From: Roseiarcus sp963770275
Lineage (GTDB): Bacteria; Pseudomonadota; Alphaproteobacteria; Rhizobiales; Beijerinckiaceae
Reading direction: 5' to 3'
Assembly (NCBI GenBank): GCA_963770275.1
Contig: CAVYPD010000035.1
Coordinates: forward strand, 1 to 64,000
Length of the DNA stretch: 64,000 nt
In this document: in pieces, positions 26,809 to 36,901 of the stretch
Position numbering within the stretch: the first letter of the stretch is position 1
Layout: each line of letters begins with the position of its first letter
Made by a program: the position numbers and the translations under genes
The notes under the pieces: model-generated
What the model saw: the letters and a program-made list of their open reading frames with translations, nothing else
Database searches by the model: none
What the model was told of the DNA's origin: nothing

Positions 26809-27677
26809 CTGATTGGCGCGCGATCGGCTCCGGTGGGCGAGAGGGTGAAAATCTCGCACCCGGTCTCCGTCACACCGACCGTATGCTCGAATTGGGCCGA
26901 CAGTGACCGATCGCGCGTCACCGCCGTCCAACCATCAGCAAGAATCTTCACCCCGTAGCCGCCGAGATTGATCATTGGCTCGACGGTGAAGAACATGCCG
27001 GGGCGAAGCTGGACGCCTTCGCCTTTTCGGCCAACATGCAGGATATTCGGCTCATCGTGGAAGAGCCTTCCGAGTCCGTGACCACAAAAGTCGCGCACGA
27101 CCGAACATCGCTCGGCCTCGGCGTAGGTCTGAATGGCGTAACCAATGTCGCCCGTCGTCCCGCCGGGCTTGATCGCTTCGATGCCGCGGATCATCGCCTC
27201 GTAGGTTACGTCGATCAGGCGTTGCGCCCGCCGGGAGGCCTCCCCCGCGACGAACATGCGGCTCGCATCGCCATGCCACCCGTCTACGATGAGGGTCACG
27301 TCGATATTGAGGATGTCCCCGTCGCGCAGGGGCTTCTCGTCAGGAATGCCGTGGCACACGACATGGTTGATCGACGTGCAGATCGACTTGCGATAGCCGC
27401 GGTAGTTCAGGGACGCCGGGTAGGCGTCGTGGTCGCGCGCGAATTCGAACGCGAACCGGTCGAGGCTCGCGGTCGTGACCCCTGGCTTGACGAGCGGACC
27501 GATCAGATCGAGCGCTTCCGCGGTCAGCGCGCCGGCCTTGCGCATGGCGGCGAAGTCTTCGGGCCCATGCAGACGGATCTGGCCGCTGCGGCGGCCAACC
27601 TTTTCGTTTGCCAGCACAAATGTCGTCGACGTCGCCACCAGCGTTCCCTTGGCCCATGTTCCAGAAACTCTACACAT
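26805..27677 (-). CDS. map: Methionine aminopeptidase, type I
   Basis: A 290-residue metalloprotease that removes initiator methionine. The metal ligands are recognisable in NIDVTLIVDGWHGD (first and second Asp), CGHGLGRLFHDEPN (His), FTVEPMI (Glu) and SAQFEHTVGVTE (Glu); the substrate-site His is in VVCHGIPD. The ATG at 27677 with GAGG upstream is preferred over the GTG at 27707. The N-terminal extension before LHGPEDFAAMRKAG is slightly long for the family. Confidence 0.94.
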   Translation of the reverse strand: MCRVSGTWAKGTLVATSTTFVLANEKVGRRSGQIRLHGPEDFAAMRKAGALTAEALDLIGPLVKPGVTTASLDRFAFEFARDHDAYPASLNYRGYRKSICTSINHVVCHGIPDEKPLRDGDILNIDVTLIVDGWHGDASRMFVAGEASRRAQRLIDVTYEAMIRGIEAIKPGGTTGDIGYAIQTYAEAERCSVVRDFCGHGLGRLFHDEPNILHVGRKGEGVQLRPGMFFTVEPMINLGGYGVKILADGWTAVTRDRSLSAQFEHTVGVTETGCEIFTLSPTGADRAPIR

Positions 27678-27819
27678 ATGCCCTGCCTCGCGCCGAAGAC
27701 AAGTCACCAGTTCGGGATTGGAAAAGGTCCACCGGCCTTGCGGACTTTCCCGGCGTTCATGCTAGCCTCGCGCTAGGCTGCGGCGGATTCCGACTGGCGA
27801 GGGCACGGGCGACTTGGCG

Positions 27820-28572
27820 ATGAGCGAATCGACGACTGTAACCGCCGCCGTCCTGGTGATCGGCGACGAGATCCTCTCGGGGCGTACGAAGGACCGCAAC
27901 CTGGGCTATATCGCCGAATATCTGGCGAAGATCGGCGTCGACGTTCGGGAGGCGAGGGTCGTGCCGGATGTCGAGGACGAGATCGTCGCGGCAGTCAACG
28001 CGCTCAGAGAGCGCTATGACTACGTGGTTACGACCGGAGGCATCGGCCCAACCCACGACGACATCACCGCCGATTCGATCGGGCGCGCCTTTGGCGTGCC
28101 CGTCGGCGAGGATCCCAGAGCGATCGCCATCATGCTTGAGCGCTATGCCCCCAGCGATCTCACTCCTGCGCGCCGTCGCATGGCCCGCATCCCCGAGGGG
28201 GCCGACCTCATCGAGAATCCGATCTCCCAAGCGCCGGGTTTTCGCATCGGCAACGTCTATGTGCTTGCCGGGGTGCCGGCGGTCATGCAGGCCATGCTCG
28301 ACTTCGCCGTCAAGTCGATGAAGACCGGAGCGGTGATGCTGGTCGAGACTATCGCCGCCGGAAGCCTCCCAGAGGGCCTCTACGGCGAGGCGTTGGGCGC
28401 GATCGCCTCAGCCCATCCGAACGCGGCGATCGGCTCCTATCCCTCGTTTAAGGACGGGCGCTTCAGCAACCAGATCGTGGTTCGCGGTAAAGACAAGGAA
28501 GCGGTCGCCGCGGCGCGCAGCGCCGTCGGGGCCATGGTCGCGGAGCTGTCTAAGGACGGGGCGACGCGCTAA
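27820..28572 (+). CDS. CinA-like molybdopterin-binding-domain protein
   Basis: A 250-residue single-domain protein of the MoCF-biosynthesis/CinA N-terminal type: VLVIGDEILSGRTKDRNLGYIAEYL at the start, VVTTGGIGPTHDDIT at about residue 71, then SDLTPARRRMARIPEGA. It lacks the nicotinamide-nucleotide amidase domain of full CinA. In alphaproteobacteria such proteins are usually annotated as competence-inducible protein A homologues without a proven role. The ATG at 27820 is chosen over an in-frame TTG at 27814. Confidence 0.88.
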   Translation: MSESTTVTAAVLVIGDEILSGRTKDRNLGYIAEYLAKIGVDVREARVVPDVEDEIVAAVNALRERYDYVVTTGGIGPTHDDITADSIGRAFGVPVGEDPRAIAIMLERYAPSDLTPARRRMARIPEGADLIENPISQAPGFRIGNVYVLAGVPAVMQAMLDFAVKSMKTGAVMLVETIAAGSLPEGLYGEALGAIASAHPNAAIGSYPSFKDGRFSNQIVVRGKDKEAVAAARSAVGAMVAELSKDGATR

Positions 28573-28681
28573 GCACCGACCGGAAGCCGGCATTGTAAAA
28601 GGTGTTAATCCGGGACGATGACGGGTCGCGCGCGGTCATCGCGCTTGTTAGGAAGGGCGATCTTTTGCGAAGGAGCCGCTG

Positions 28682-29182
28682 GTGAACGCCCCCCGCGACA
28701 AGGCCTTTCCGGTTTCGTGGGACCAGTTCCACAGGGATGCACGGGCGTTGGCCTGGCGGCTCGCCTCATCAGGGCCGTTCAACGCCATTGTCGCCATCAC
28801 ACGCGGCGGTCTCGTGCCGGCGGCGATCGTTGCGCGTGAACTCGAGGTGCGGGTAATCGAAACGGTCAGCATCGCCTCCTACCACGACTACAAGACACAA
28901 GGCGGCCTTAAGGTCCTCAAGACGATCGCTCCCGAAGTCTCCAATCTCAATGACGGGGCGAAGATCCTGATCGTTGACGACCTAGTCGACACCGGCGCCA
29001 CCGCCAAATTGGTGCGCGAGATGTTGCCCAGAGCGCATTTCGCCACCGTCTACGCAAAACCGTTAGGTCGCCCGCTGGTCGACACCTTCGTCACCGAAGT
29101 GTCCCAAGACACGTGGATCTACTTCCCTTGGGATATGGGCCTCGCCTTCCAGCCGCCGATCGCGAACGACAAAGGCGGCTAA
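28682..29182 (+). CDS. gpt: Xanthine phosphoribosyltransferase
   Basis: A 166-residue purine salvage enzyme that makes XMP and GMP from xanthine or guanine plus PRPP. The PRPP-binding motif is ILIVDDLVDTGATAKLV (about residues 97-113). The N-terminal KAFPVSWDQFHRDARALAWRL and the C-terminal TWIYFPWD are typical of Gpt, not Hpt. It starts with GTG after a GAAGGAG ribosome site. It is followed directly by tRNA-Leu. Confidence 0.93.
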   Translation: MNAPRDKAFPVSWDQFHRDARALAWRLASSGPFNAIVAITRGGLVPAAIVARELEVRVIETVSIASYHDYKTQGGLKVLKTIAPEVSNLNDGAKILIVDDLVDTGATAKLVREMLPRAHFATVYAKPLGRPLVDTFVTEVSQDTWIYFPWDMGLAFQPPIANDKGG

Positions 29183-29223
29183 GGTTCATTTTCGCCGCAA
29201 AATGTGAAAGAACCGCGCGTCAT

Positions 29224-29310
29224 GCGGACGTGGCGAAACCGGTAGACGCAAGGGACTTAAAATCCCTCGGCCGCAAGGCTGTGCGGGTTCGACCCCCGCC
29301 GTCCGCACCA
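29224..29310 (+). tRNA. tRNA-Leu (anticodon UAA)
   Basis: An 87-base cloverleaf with encoded CCA. The acceptor GCGGACG pairs with CGTCCGC. The anticodon stem AGGGA/TCCCT encloses loop CTTAAAA, giving anticodon TAA. A long variable arm (CGGCCGCAAGGCTGT) and the T-arm GCGGGTTCGACCCCCGC follow. A run of six T at 29315-29320 probably terminates transcription. An integrase remnant lies just past its 3' end. Confidence 0.97.
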
Positions 29311-29444
29311 CCGCTTTTTTCAACGGTTTGGCGAAAGCACGCGATCCCTCGCGTCTAATCTTGTTACGCACCATCTTTTCCGGGTTCGTTCTCGCCCCAA
29401 AAAGGAAGCACGGCGACGGGGCTCGTCGCCGCAAGCCGGTTGCG

Positions 29445-29760
29445 TCAATAGCGGCGGTTGGTCGCAAGCTTGGGATGCGTTCCGAGGTCCCTAGCGTCGG
29501 TCGGCTGCGCGCCCTTCACTTACGGGTCGGTCACCGCCAGGGCCCGTGCGTCCACGTTGCAAATCGCGTCCGACGCGCCGGCCGCCCAGGCGACCTCGCG
29601 GAAGCGTCTGGCGAATTCTCACTGGCGGTAAGGCTTGCCGGTTCGCTCGTCGAGGATCACCGGCCCAGAGTGGGCGCCGCCGCTCATCCAGGCGATAGGG
29701 GCCGCAGTCCCTCTCGCGCGGGCTCGCCACCCCCGCACTTTCGCACGGCCTCGGCGGATA
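29445..29760 (-). pseudogene. Decayed tyrosine recombinase (integrase) C-terminal remnant
   Basis: Read on the minus strand, the sequence gives IAWMSGGAHSGPVILDERTG, then KPYRQ, a stop, EFARRFREVAWAAGASDAIC, NVDARALAVTDP, a stop, and VKGAQPTDARDLGTHPKLAT, ending at a stop at 29445. This order matches the C-terminal part of phage-type integrases, where the segments are normally continuous. Two in-frame stops and the missing N-terminus and tyrosine region mark it as dead. Assignment is from motif memory and would need a search. Confidence 0.5.
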
Positions 29761-29782
29761 GCCGACGTAGGCAAATGCCCGC

Positions 29783-31199
29783 TTAAGGAGCTCGTGGCGA
29801 CGGGGCCTGCGCGACCGCGCTCTCGAGCTGTCGACGGAGCTTCCAGCGGTGCCTAGCGGCAGGATGCTCAGCGCCAAGACGCGCCTTGCCGACAAGCTTC
29901 TCTCGTAGTGTTCCTTTCGTATAGGCCATCTTGTACCGTCCCCGGCGCTGCAATTCGGGGACGAGGAAGTCGACGACGTCCGACGAACGTTTCGGGCCGC
30001 ACGACAAAAGCGAGATTGAAGCCATCGAGATCGGTCTCGTCGATCCAGGCTTCGAGCTGATCGGCGACAGTGGCGGGTGATCCGACCACAACGGGCCCGA
30101 TCCCGCCGATCGACACGTGTTCGGCGACCTCGCGCACGGTCCAGCGCCGGTCGGGGTCAGCGCGGGTGATGTTTTCAAGCGCGGTGCGACCGGCCTCGCT
30201 TTCCACGTGCTCGACGACTTGGTCAGGATCGAATTGAGAAAAATCAACGCCGGTCCAACCCGACATTAGCGTCAGCGCCCCTTCGGGATCGGCATAGCGC
30301 CGATAGTCAGCCAGCTTGGCCTGAGCCTCTTCGTCGGTCGGCGCGACGATTACCGTCATCATCGCGAACATGAGAATGCCTCGCGGGTCGCGGCCATACT
30401 CTCTGGCGAGCTTCCGGATCGCGGCGACGCGGGGCGCGATGACTTTCTTGGACGGCCCGGACATGAAGACGCATTCGGCGTGACGGGCCGCGAAGGCGCG
30501 CCCCGCAGGCGAGGTCCCCGCCTGGTACAAGACAGGCGTGCGCTGCGGCGACGGCTCGCTCAGGTGCAAGGCGTCGAGCTTGTAGTGCGGCCCATCGTGC
30601 TGAACCCTACGCACCCGCTCGGGTCGCGTGAAGACTCCGCTTTCGACGTCGGCGATGACCGCATCGTCAGCCCAGCTGCCTTCCCACAGCTTATAGACGA
30701 CCTCCATGTAGTCTTCTGCGACAGCGTAGCGCTCGTCATGCGGTCGCTGCCCGTTGTGCCCCGACCCTTTCGCCGCGCTGTCGAGATAGCCGGTCACGAC
30801 GTTCCAGCCGATCCGGCCGTCGGTCAGGTGATCGAGCGTGGACATCCGGCGCGCGAAGGGGAACGGCGGTTCGTAGGAAAGCGTGACGGTTACGCCAAAG
30901 CCGAGGTGCTTGGTGGCCGCCGCCATCGCCGGGACGAGAAGCAGCGGATCGTTGACCGGGGTTTGCGTCGCGTGCAGCAAGGCCGCCTTGGGACTGCCGC
31001 CGAAGACGTCGTAGACTCCGAGAACGTCGGCGAGAAACAGACCATCGAAGAACCCGCGCTCCAATGTTTTCGCGAGTTCGATCCACCCATCGAGCCGTCG
31101 ATAGTCGCGCGAGCGGTCGCGCGGGTGGCGCCACATTCCGGGCGACTGGTGGGCGACGCAGTTCATCTCGAACGCGTTGAGGCGAATTTCCTTGGCCAT
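29783..31199 (-). CDS. NtaA/SnaA/DszA-type FMN-dependent monooxygenase 1 (one frameshift)
   Basis: A 471-residue luciferase-like monooxygenase and the last gene of the large organosulfur operon. The fold begins with KEIRLNAFEMNCVAHQSPGMW and includes LGFGVTVTLSYEPPFPFARRMSTLDHLTDGRIGWNVVTGY and LSEPSPQRTPVLYQAGTS, the family signatures. One extra base near 29977 shifts PETFV away from DVVDFLVPELQRRGRYKMAY. Relatives split C-S or C-N bonds with FMNH2 and O2. It is a close paralogue of the gene at 32426-33825. The substrate is not determinable. Confidence 0.87.
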
Positions 31200-31218
31200 G
31201 GATTTGCGAGCTTTCCTA

Positions 31219-32429
31219 TCAGCCCGCCGCCGCTTTTCGTTCCGAGGGCGCAACCACATTGGCGATGATTTCGCCGAACGGCCCTGCGTTCTTCGCAGGT
31301 CCGAGATCATTGCCGGTCGTGGCCTTGAGAGGAAGCTTCGGAAATACGAGTTCTGCGAAGCGATAGCATTCCTCGAGATGCGGATAGCCCGAGAGGATGA
31401 AGCGATCGATGCCGAGCGCCATATATTCCTTCATCCGTTCCGCGACCTCGTCGGGATTGCCAACGAGCGCGGTCCCGGCGCCGCCGCGCACCAGCCCGAC
31501 GCCGGCCCAAAGGTTGGGCGAGATCTCAAGCTTGTCGCGGCGCCCGCCGTGCAGGCGCGCCATGCGCTGCTGACCGACCGAATCGAAGCGCGCGAAAGCC
31601 TTTTGCGCGGTGGCGATCGTGTCGTCATCCAGCTTGGCGATGAGCGAATCCGCCGCGCGCCACGCTTCCGCCGACGTTTCGCGCACGATGACGTGGAGCC
31701 GGATGCCGAACGAAAACGTCCGGCCATATTGCGCGGCCACGGCCTTGGCGGCGGCGATCTTCTCCGCAACGTCCTTAGGCGGCTCGCCCCATGTGAGGTA
31801 GACGTCCACGTGCTTGGCGGCGACGACGCTGCCTGCGCCCGAAGAGCCGCCGAAATAGAGCGGAGGGTAGGGCTGCTGGCGCGGAGGATAGAGCAGCTTG
31901 CCCTTCTCGATCTTCAGATGCTTGTGCGTCTCCGTGACTTCCTCGCCCTGCATCAGCTTCCGCCAGATCGACAGGAACTCGTCGGTGACCTCGTAACGTT
32001 CGTCATGATTGAGAAAGACGCCGTCGCCCTTGAGTTCGACCGGATCGCCGCCCTGTGACGACGTTGATGAGCAGTCTCCCGTCCGACAGGCGATCAAGCG
32101 TGGCCGCTGTGCGCGCGGCAAAGGCCGGCTCTGTGAGACCCGGCCGCACCGCGACAAGGAAACGCAATCGGTGCGTGAGGGGGACCATTGCGGAGGCGAT
32201 AACCCAAGAATCCTCACAAGACCGACCCGTGGGAAGCAGCACTCCGTAATAGCCGAGCTCGTCGGCGGCCCGAGCAATCTGTGACAGGTAGCCCAAGCGA
32301 CACATGGCGGGCGCCGACCTCGCTGCCGAGATAACGACCGTCTCCATGGGTCGGCAGGAACCAGAGGACGTCGGTTTTCTCGGCGGGCGGTGGCAAATCG
32401 AGCTTGTCAGTCATTCGGTTGTCTTTCAT
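31219..32429 (-). CDS. ssuD: FMNH2-dependent alkanesulfonate monooxygenase SsuD (two frameshifts)
   Basis: Desulfonates alkanesulfonates to aldehyde and sulfite using reduced FMN and O2. The 402-residue protein is read as VLWFLPTHGDGRYLGSEVGARHVSLG, then YLSQIARAADELGYYGVLLPTGRSCEDSW, then GGDPVELKGDGVFLNHDERYEVTDEFL, across frame changes near 32293 and 32058, each repaired by removing one G. Late elements (LVGNPDEVAERMKEYMALGIDRFILSGYPHLEE) are diagnostic. The start overlaps the upstream stop (ATGA). Confidence 0.9.
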
Positions 32430-33825
32430 TCCGCAGCGTCGAGCGCAGGCTGCAGGCTCGCGAGGTTGCGGTATCGCGCGCCGACATGGGCTTTCGGCAG
32501 GCGTGGCTCCTCCGCCAAAAAGCTTCTCGCGCAATGTTCCCGGCGCGTAGTCGTGTTTGTATCGACCCCGCTTCTGCAGTTCCGGGACAAGGTGCGTCAC
32601 AATGTCGCTGAACGTCTCGTGGGTCACCGCATAGGCGAGATTGAAGCCGTCAACGTCGGTGTCCTCAACCCATTCCTCGAGCAGATCCGCGGTGGTCTGA
32701 GGGCCGCCCACGAACAGCGGCCCGAGACCTCCGATGCCGATCCATTCGGCCAGCTCGCGCACAGTCCAGACTTGCTGGGATCGGCGCTGGAAAACGCTTC
32801 GACCGATGATTGAACGGCATTGGTCTCGATGTGGCGCAAAGGCTCGTCGGGCTTGTAGCGGCCGAAGTCGATCCCCATCCAGCCGGAGCCAAGCGCCAGC
32901 GCGCCATCGAGGTTGATATATTGTTTGTAGTCCTCGTATTTCGCCTTGGCCTTGGCGTCAGTCTCGTCGACGATCACGGTCTGCAAATTGAAGATGAGGA
33001 CGCTTCGCGGATCGCGGCCGGCGGCTGCGACGCTTTCGCGGATCGCGGCCACGGACTTCTTAAGAACGGCCTTCGACGGGGTCGCGACGAAGACGCACTC
33101 GGCATGCTCGCCGGCGAAGCGGCGCCCGCGCGCTGAAGCGCCCGCCTGATAGAGCACCGGGCGTCCGCTGCGGCGAGGGCTCGCTGAGATGCACGCCCGG
33201 GAACCTTGAAATAGCGGCCCTCATGGCGGATCGGATGGACCTTCGCCGGATCGGTGAAGATGCGCCGGGTGCGGTCGCGAAGAACCGCATCGTCCTCCCA
33301 GCTTCCCTCCCACAGCTTGTAGCAGACCTCCATATATTCGTCGGCGACGTCGTAGCGATCGTCGTGCGCGCTCTGGCCGCCAAGACCGATGTTCTTCGCG
33401 CCGCTATCGAGATAGGAGGTGACGATGTTCCAGCCGGCGCGGCCTTTGGTCAGATGGTCGAGCGTCGAGAGGCGGCGCGCGAACGTGTAGGGGTGCTCGA
33501 AGGAAAGCGAGGCGGTCAGCCCGAAGCCGAGATGCTTGGTGACGAGCGCCATCGCCGGCACGAGTTGCAAGGGATCGTTGACGGGGATTTGCGTCGAGTT
33601 GCGAAGCGCGGCGTCGAGATTGCCATGATAGACGTCGTAGACGCCAAGCACGTCCGCGATGAAGAGGCCGTCGAACTTGCCGCGCTCCAGAATCTCGGCG
33701 AGCTCGACCCAATATTCGAGATCCTTGTATTGCCACGAACGGTCGCGCGGATGCGCCCATAGGCCGGGCGACTGATGCCCGACGCAGTTCATGTCGAAGG
33801 CGTTGAATCGGATTTCGCGCGTCAT
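32426..33825 (-). CDS. NtaA/SnaA/DszA-type FMN-dependent monooxygenase 2 (four frameshifts)
   Basis: A 465-residue luciferase-like monooxygenase after repair. It starts TREIRFNAFDMNCVGHQSPGLW and continues through STLDHLTKGRAGWNIVTSYLDSG to GRYFKVPG. It then runs VHLSEPSPQRTP, VLYQAGASARGRRFAGEHAE, SSADPSK, TVRELAEWIGIGGLGPLF and a C-terminus PKAHVGARYRNLASLQ in successive frames. Shifts lie near 33180, 33155, 32778 and 32507. Three need one base removed and one needs a base added. It is paralogous to the gene at 29783-31199 and flanks ssuD on the other side. Confidence 0.82.
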
Positions 33826-33832
33826 GGAAAGC

Positions 33833-35081
33833 TCAAATCGCGCCGTGACGCGGCGGGTTGACGCCGTTCAGCCAGTAGTCGCCGACCGCTCGATATTTCC
33901 AGCGAACCGGGTCGTGGACGGTGTGGGTGCGCGCGTTGCGCCAATGGCGGTCCAATCCGTGCTTGGTCAGGGTCGCGCTCGAGCCAGCAAGCTCGATGAG
34001 TTTCGATGCAACGAGGAGCGCCGCTTCGGTCGAAGCGATTTTTGCCTCGGCGACGGCGACCGACGCAGCAGCGACCGTCTCGACCGAAGGCTCGGCTTGG
34101 GCTCGGTCGACGAATTCCCCGGCGCGGTCGAGCAGCGCGCTCGACGCGTCAACCCTGATCTTCAATTCGCCGGCGATCGCGACCGTATAGGGGTCGTCAC
34201 TCGCCCGGTCGACGCCGGCATCTTTGGCGGGGCGAGCGGAGTGGCGAACGAACTGAACCGTGTCGGCGAGCGCCGCCTCGGCGATGCCCTGCTCGACCGC
34301 GGCGTGCATGATCTGCGCGAACGGGCCCATGGAGGTCGGACGCTCGAACAAAGCAGCGAACGACAAAATGGCGAACGGATGCACCTCCACATTGTCGAGC
34401 AGCGTTGTGCCCGAGCCGGTGGTCCGCTGACCGAAGCCGCTCCAATCGTCGACGATCGTGATCCCTTTCGTGTCCCGCGGCACGAAAGCGATTGTGCTGA
34501 CATTGTTCTCGTCATTGGCGACGACCGCGACCCAATGGGCGAACAGCACGCCGGTCGAATAGAACTTGCGTCCGTTGAGGCGATAGATCGACCCATCGCG
34601 GCTGAGCCGCGTGGCGTGGTCGTGCGCAGTCTTCGTGCCGATTTCCGAGAGGGCGTTGCCGAGCCGTTCGCCCGCCAGCACACGTCCGTAGAAGAAGCGC
34701 TTCTGCTCCTCTGTGCCCTGGAGACGCAGGCCCTCGAGCATGAAGAAGTGATTTTGCGGAATCTGGCCGATCGAGCCGTCGGCGCGCGAGAGCGCAGCAA
34801 TCACACGCGCCACGGTTCCCGCACGCACGCCCGCCCCGCCATAGGCCTTCGGCACAGTGATCGCGAGCAGGCCCGCATCGGAGAGGAGGTCCATCTCCTC
34901 GTAAGGGAGAATGCGGTCGCGATCGCGAGCGGCGGCGCCTTCCGCAAGTTTCGCGGAAACCTCCTCGGCGACCGCAAGCGCCTCCGCGTCATCGCGGATT
35001 CGTCGCGTCGGCCTCGCGCGCAAGGGCGGCGGCGCGAAATTCAGTGACGTCGTCTTCGATTGTCGCGAGTGCGGCGGTCAT
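33833..35081 (-). CDS. DszC/SfnB-type acyl-CoA dehydrogenase-like flavin monooxygenase 1 (one frameshift)
   Basis: A 415-residue member of the acyl-CoA dehydrogenase superfamily in the branch that includes DszC (dibenzothiophene oxygenase) and SfnB. Typical motifs: ITVPKAYGGAGV, QIPQNHFFMLEGLRLQGTEEQK, LSRDGSIYRLNGRKFYSTG, and the C-terminus LDRHWRNARTHTVHDPVRWKY. The N-terminus MTAALATIEDDVTEFRAAAL joins after dropping one base near 35007. It lies in tandem with a paralogue and is likely supplied with FMNH2 by the operon's flavin reductase. Confidence 0.86.
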
Positions 35082-35111
35082 GCGAGGCGTGTCTCCGTCA
35101 ACAAGGCGACG

Positions 35112-36356
35112 TCAGCTCCAGGCGTGGCGCGGAGGCGCGACGCCGTTGAGGAGGTGGTTGCCGACATGGAAATATTTCCACCGCACGGGATCGTGCAGCG
35201 TGTGCGTGCGCGCATTGCGCCAGTGACGGTCGAGATTGTATTGGCCAAGGGTCGAGCGCGTGCCGCCAAGCTCATGCAATTTGTTGGTCGCGAGAATCGC
35301 GATCTCGGTGGTGAGCACCTTGGCCTCGGCGACCTTGACCGCAGTCTCGGCGACAGCTTCTTCGCTCGGATCGTCGAGTATCCCGTCGATCGCCCGGCCG
35401 GCGCGTTCAAGCAGAGCTTCGGCGGCGTGGAGCTTCACTTCGAGATCGCCGATCTGCGCGATGGTGAAGACGTCCTCGTAGCCGTGCTCCTGGCGGCTAT
35501 CGATCCAGGGCCTCACATGGTTGCGCACAAAATGGATCGTCTCCTCGATCGCGCCCCGCGCGATGCCGGCGTCAACGGCCGCCTGGATGATCTGAGAGAC
35601 CGATCCGTTCGAGGAGGGACGCTCGCCGCCGAGATAGGCCGGGATCACGGCCTCCGGCCCGACGCGAACGTTGTCGATGAGGACATTGCCGCTCGCCGTC
35701 GTGCGCTGGCCGAAGCTCGACCAATTGTCGATGATCGTAAGTCCGGGCGCGGCGCGCGGCGCGATCGCCAGATGGACATTGCCGCTTTCGTCGACCGCGC
35801 CGATGTGGATGAAATGGGCGAACAACGCGCCCGTCGCATAGAACTTCTCGCCGTTCACCACGAAGGAGTCGCCATCGCGCCTCACCGTTGTTTCGAAGGC
35901 GCCGACGTGCTTGCTCTTGGCCTCCGAAAAGGCGTTGCCGAGGCGATAGCCCTGCAGCGCGCGGCCAAACCACAGGAGCTTCTGCTCTTCGCTTGCCGTC
36001 ACTCTGATCGCGTCCAGCGCCGCCAGATGGTTTTGCGGGAGCTGGCCCAGGCTTGGATCGGCGGCGGAAATGATCGCGATGACCTCGGCCAGCGTGGCGA
36101 AGGAAACGCCCGCTCCGCCGTAGGCCTTCGGCACGGTGATTCCCCACAGGCCCGATCCTGAGAAACGGTCGAGCTCCTTGGCGGGAAGGCGCCGCTCGCG
36201 GTCTCGCTGCGCCGCCTCTTGCGCGAATTCGGCGGCAAGCTCTCGCGCGACGGCCAGCGCCTCCTGGTCGGAGGCGATCCGATGCGCGTTCGGATTGAGT
36301 TCGAAAACCGGAGGCTCGTGCGCGACCGCGATCGGCCGGGCGACATTCTCGTTCAT
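35112..36356 (-). CDS. DszC/SfnB-type acyl-CoA dehydrogenase-like flavin monooxygenase 2
   Basis: A 414-residue intact paralogue of the preceding entry. It has ITVPKAYGGAGVSFATLAEV, SLGQLPQNHLAALDAIRVTA, TVRRDGDSFVVNGEKFYATG and LDRHWRNARTHTLHDPVRWKY. The ATG at 36356 is eight bases after the flavin reductase stop; the longer frame to 36572 overlaps that gene. The pair probably arose by tandem duplication and may oxidise different organosulfur compounds, such as sulfides or sulfones. Confidence 0.88.
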   Translation of the reverse strand: MNENVARPIAVAHEPPVFELNPNAHRIASDQEALAVARELAAEFAQEAAQRDRERRLPAKELDRFSGSGLWGITVPKAYGGAGVSFATLAEVIAIISAADPSLGQLPQNHLAALDAIRVTASEEQKLLWFGRALQGYRLGNAFSEAKSKHVGAFETTVRRDGDSFVVNGEKFYATGALFAHFIHIGAVDESGNVHLAIAPRAAPGLTIIDNWSSFGQRTTASGNVLIDNVRVGPEAVIPAYLGGERPSSNGSVSQIIQAAVDAGIARGAIEETIHFVRNHVRPWIDSRQEHGYEDVFTIAQIGDLEVKLHAAEALLERAGRAIDGILDDPSEEAVAETAVKVAEAKVLTTEIAILATNKLHELGGTRSTLGQYNLDRHWRNARTHTLHDPVRWKYFHVGNHLLNGVAPPRHAWS

Positions 36357-36364
36357 GGCGGCTC

Positions 36365-36901
36365 CTAAAGGTCTTTGGGCGGGACGAGTTTCAGGGTGCG
36401 ATAGCCCCCATGCCCGTAGACCAAAGCCTCGCTGCCGCCGCCGAGGTGAACCCATTTGACGGCGCCGATGATGATTCCGTGGCTGTGGCGTTCGATGATT
36501 TCCTCGACTGCGCAATCGACGACGGCGAGCGCGTCCTCGAGGCCCCACGCGCCCGTGGAGAATTGGCGCCATCGCGCGCCTTCGTAGCGGGCGGCCCCGT
36601 TAATTCCGCTGCGTCCGGCGAACCGGTCCGCCAGATCCTGGTGGCGCGAGTCGAGGATGTTGACGCAATAGTGGCGCTCGCGCTGGATGACCGGCCACGC
36701 CGACGCGTCGCGATTGACGCAGACCAGCATGGTCGGCGGATCGAGCGAAAGCGAGATCGCCGAAGTGGCGGTGAGGCCCGTTCTGACTTCTCCCGAACCC
36801 GCCGTGATCACGCTGACGCCGCCGATGAGGCGCCGCATCGCCTGTTTGAACGTCGCAAGCTCCTCAGCCTCGGTCGGGATTTGTCGAAGCGCCATCGTCA
36901 T
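36365..36901 (-). CDS. Flavin reductase family protein (FMN reductase)
   Basis: A 178-residue flavin reductase-like (DIM6/NtaB) protein: FKQAMRRLIGGVSVITAGSG, GLTATSAISLSLDPPTMLVCVNRDAS, YCVNILDSRHQDLADRFAG, and the active-site segment ERHSHGIIIGAVKWV. It would regenerate FMNH2 for the five flavin monooxygenases of this operon. The start at 36901 overlaps the stop of the small membrane protein gene (ATGA). Confidence 0.92.
   Translation of the reverse strand: MTMALRQIPTEAEELATFKQAMRRLIGGVSVITAGSGEVRTGLTATSAISLSLDPPTMLVCVNRDASAWPVIQRERHYCVNILDSRHQDLADRFAGRSGINGAARYEGARWRQFSTGAWGLEDALAVVDCAVEEIIERHSHGIIIGAVKWVHLGGGSEALVYGHGGYRTLKLVPPKDL

Noticed and set aside
29328..29786. A 152-codon plus-strand frame after tRNA-Leu
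   Set aside because: It has no motif and mirrors the integrase remnant on the other strand.
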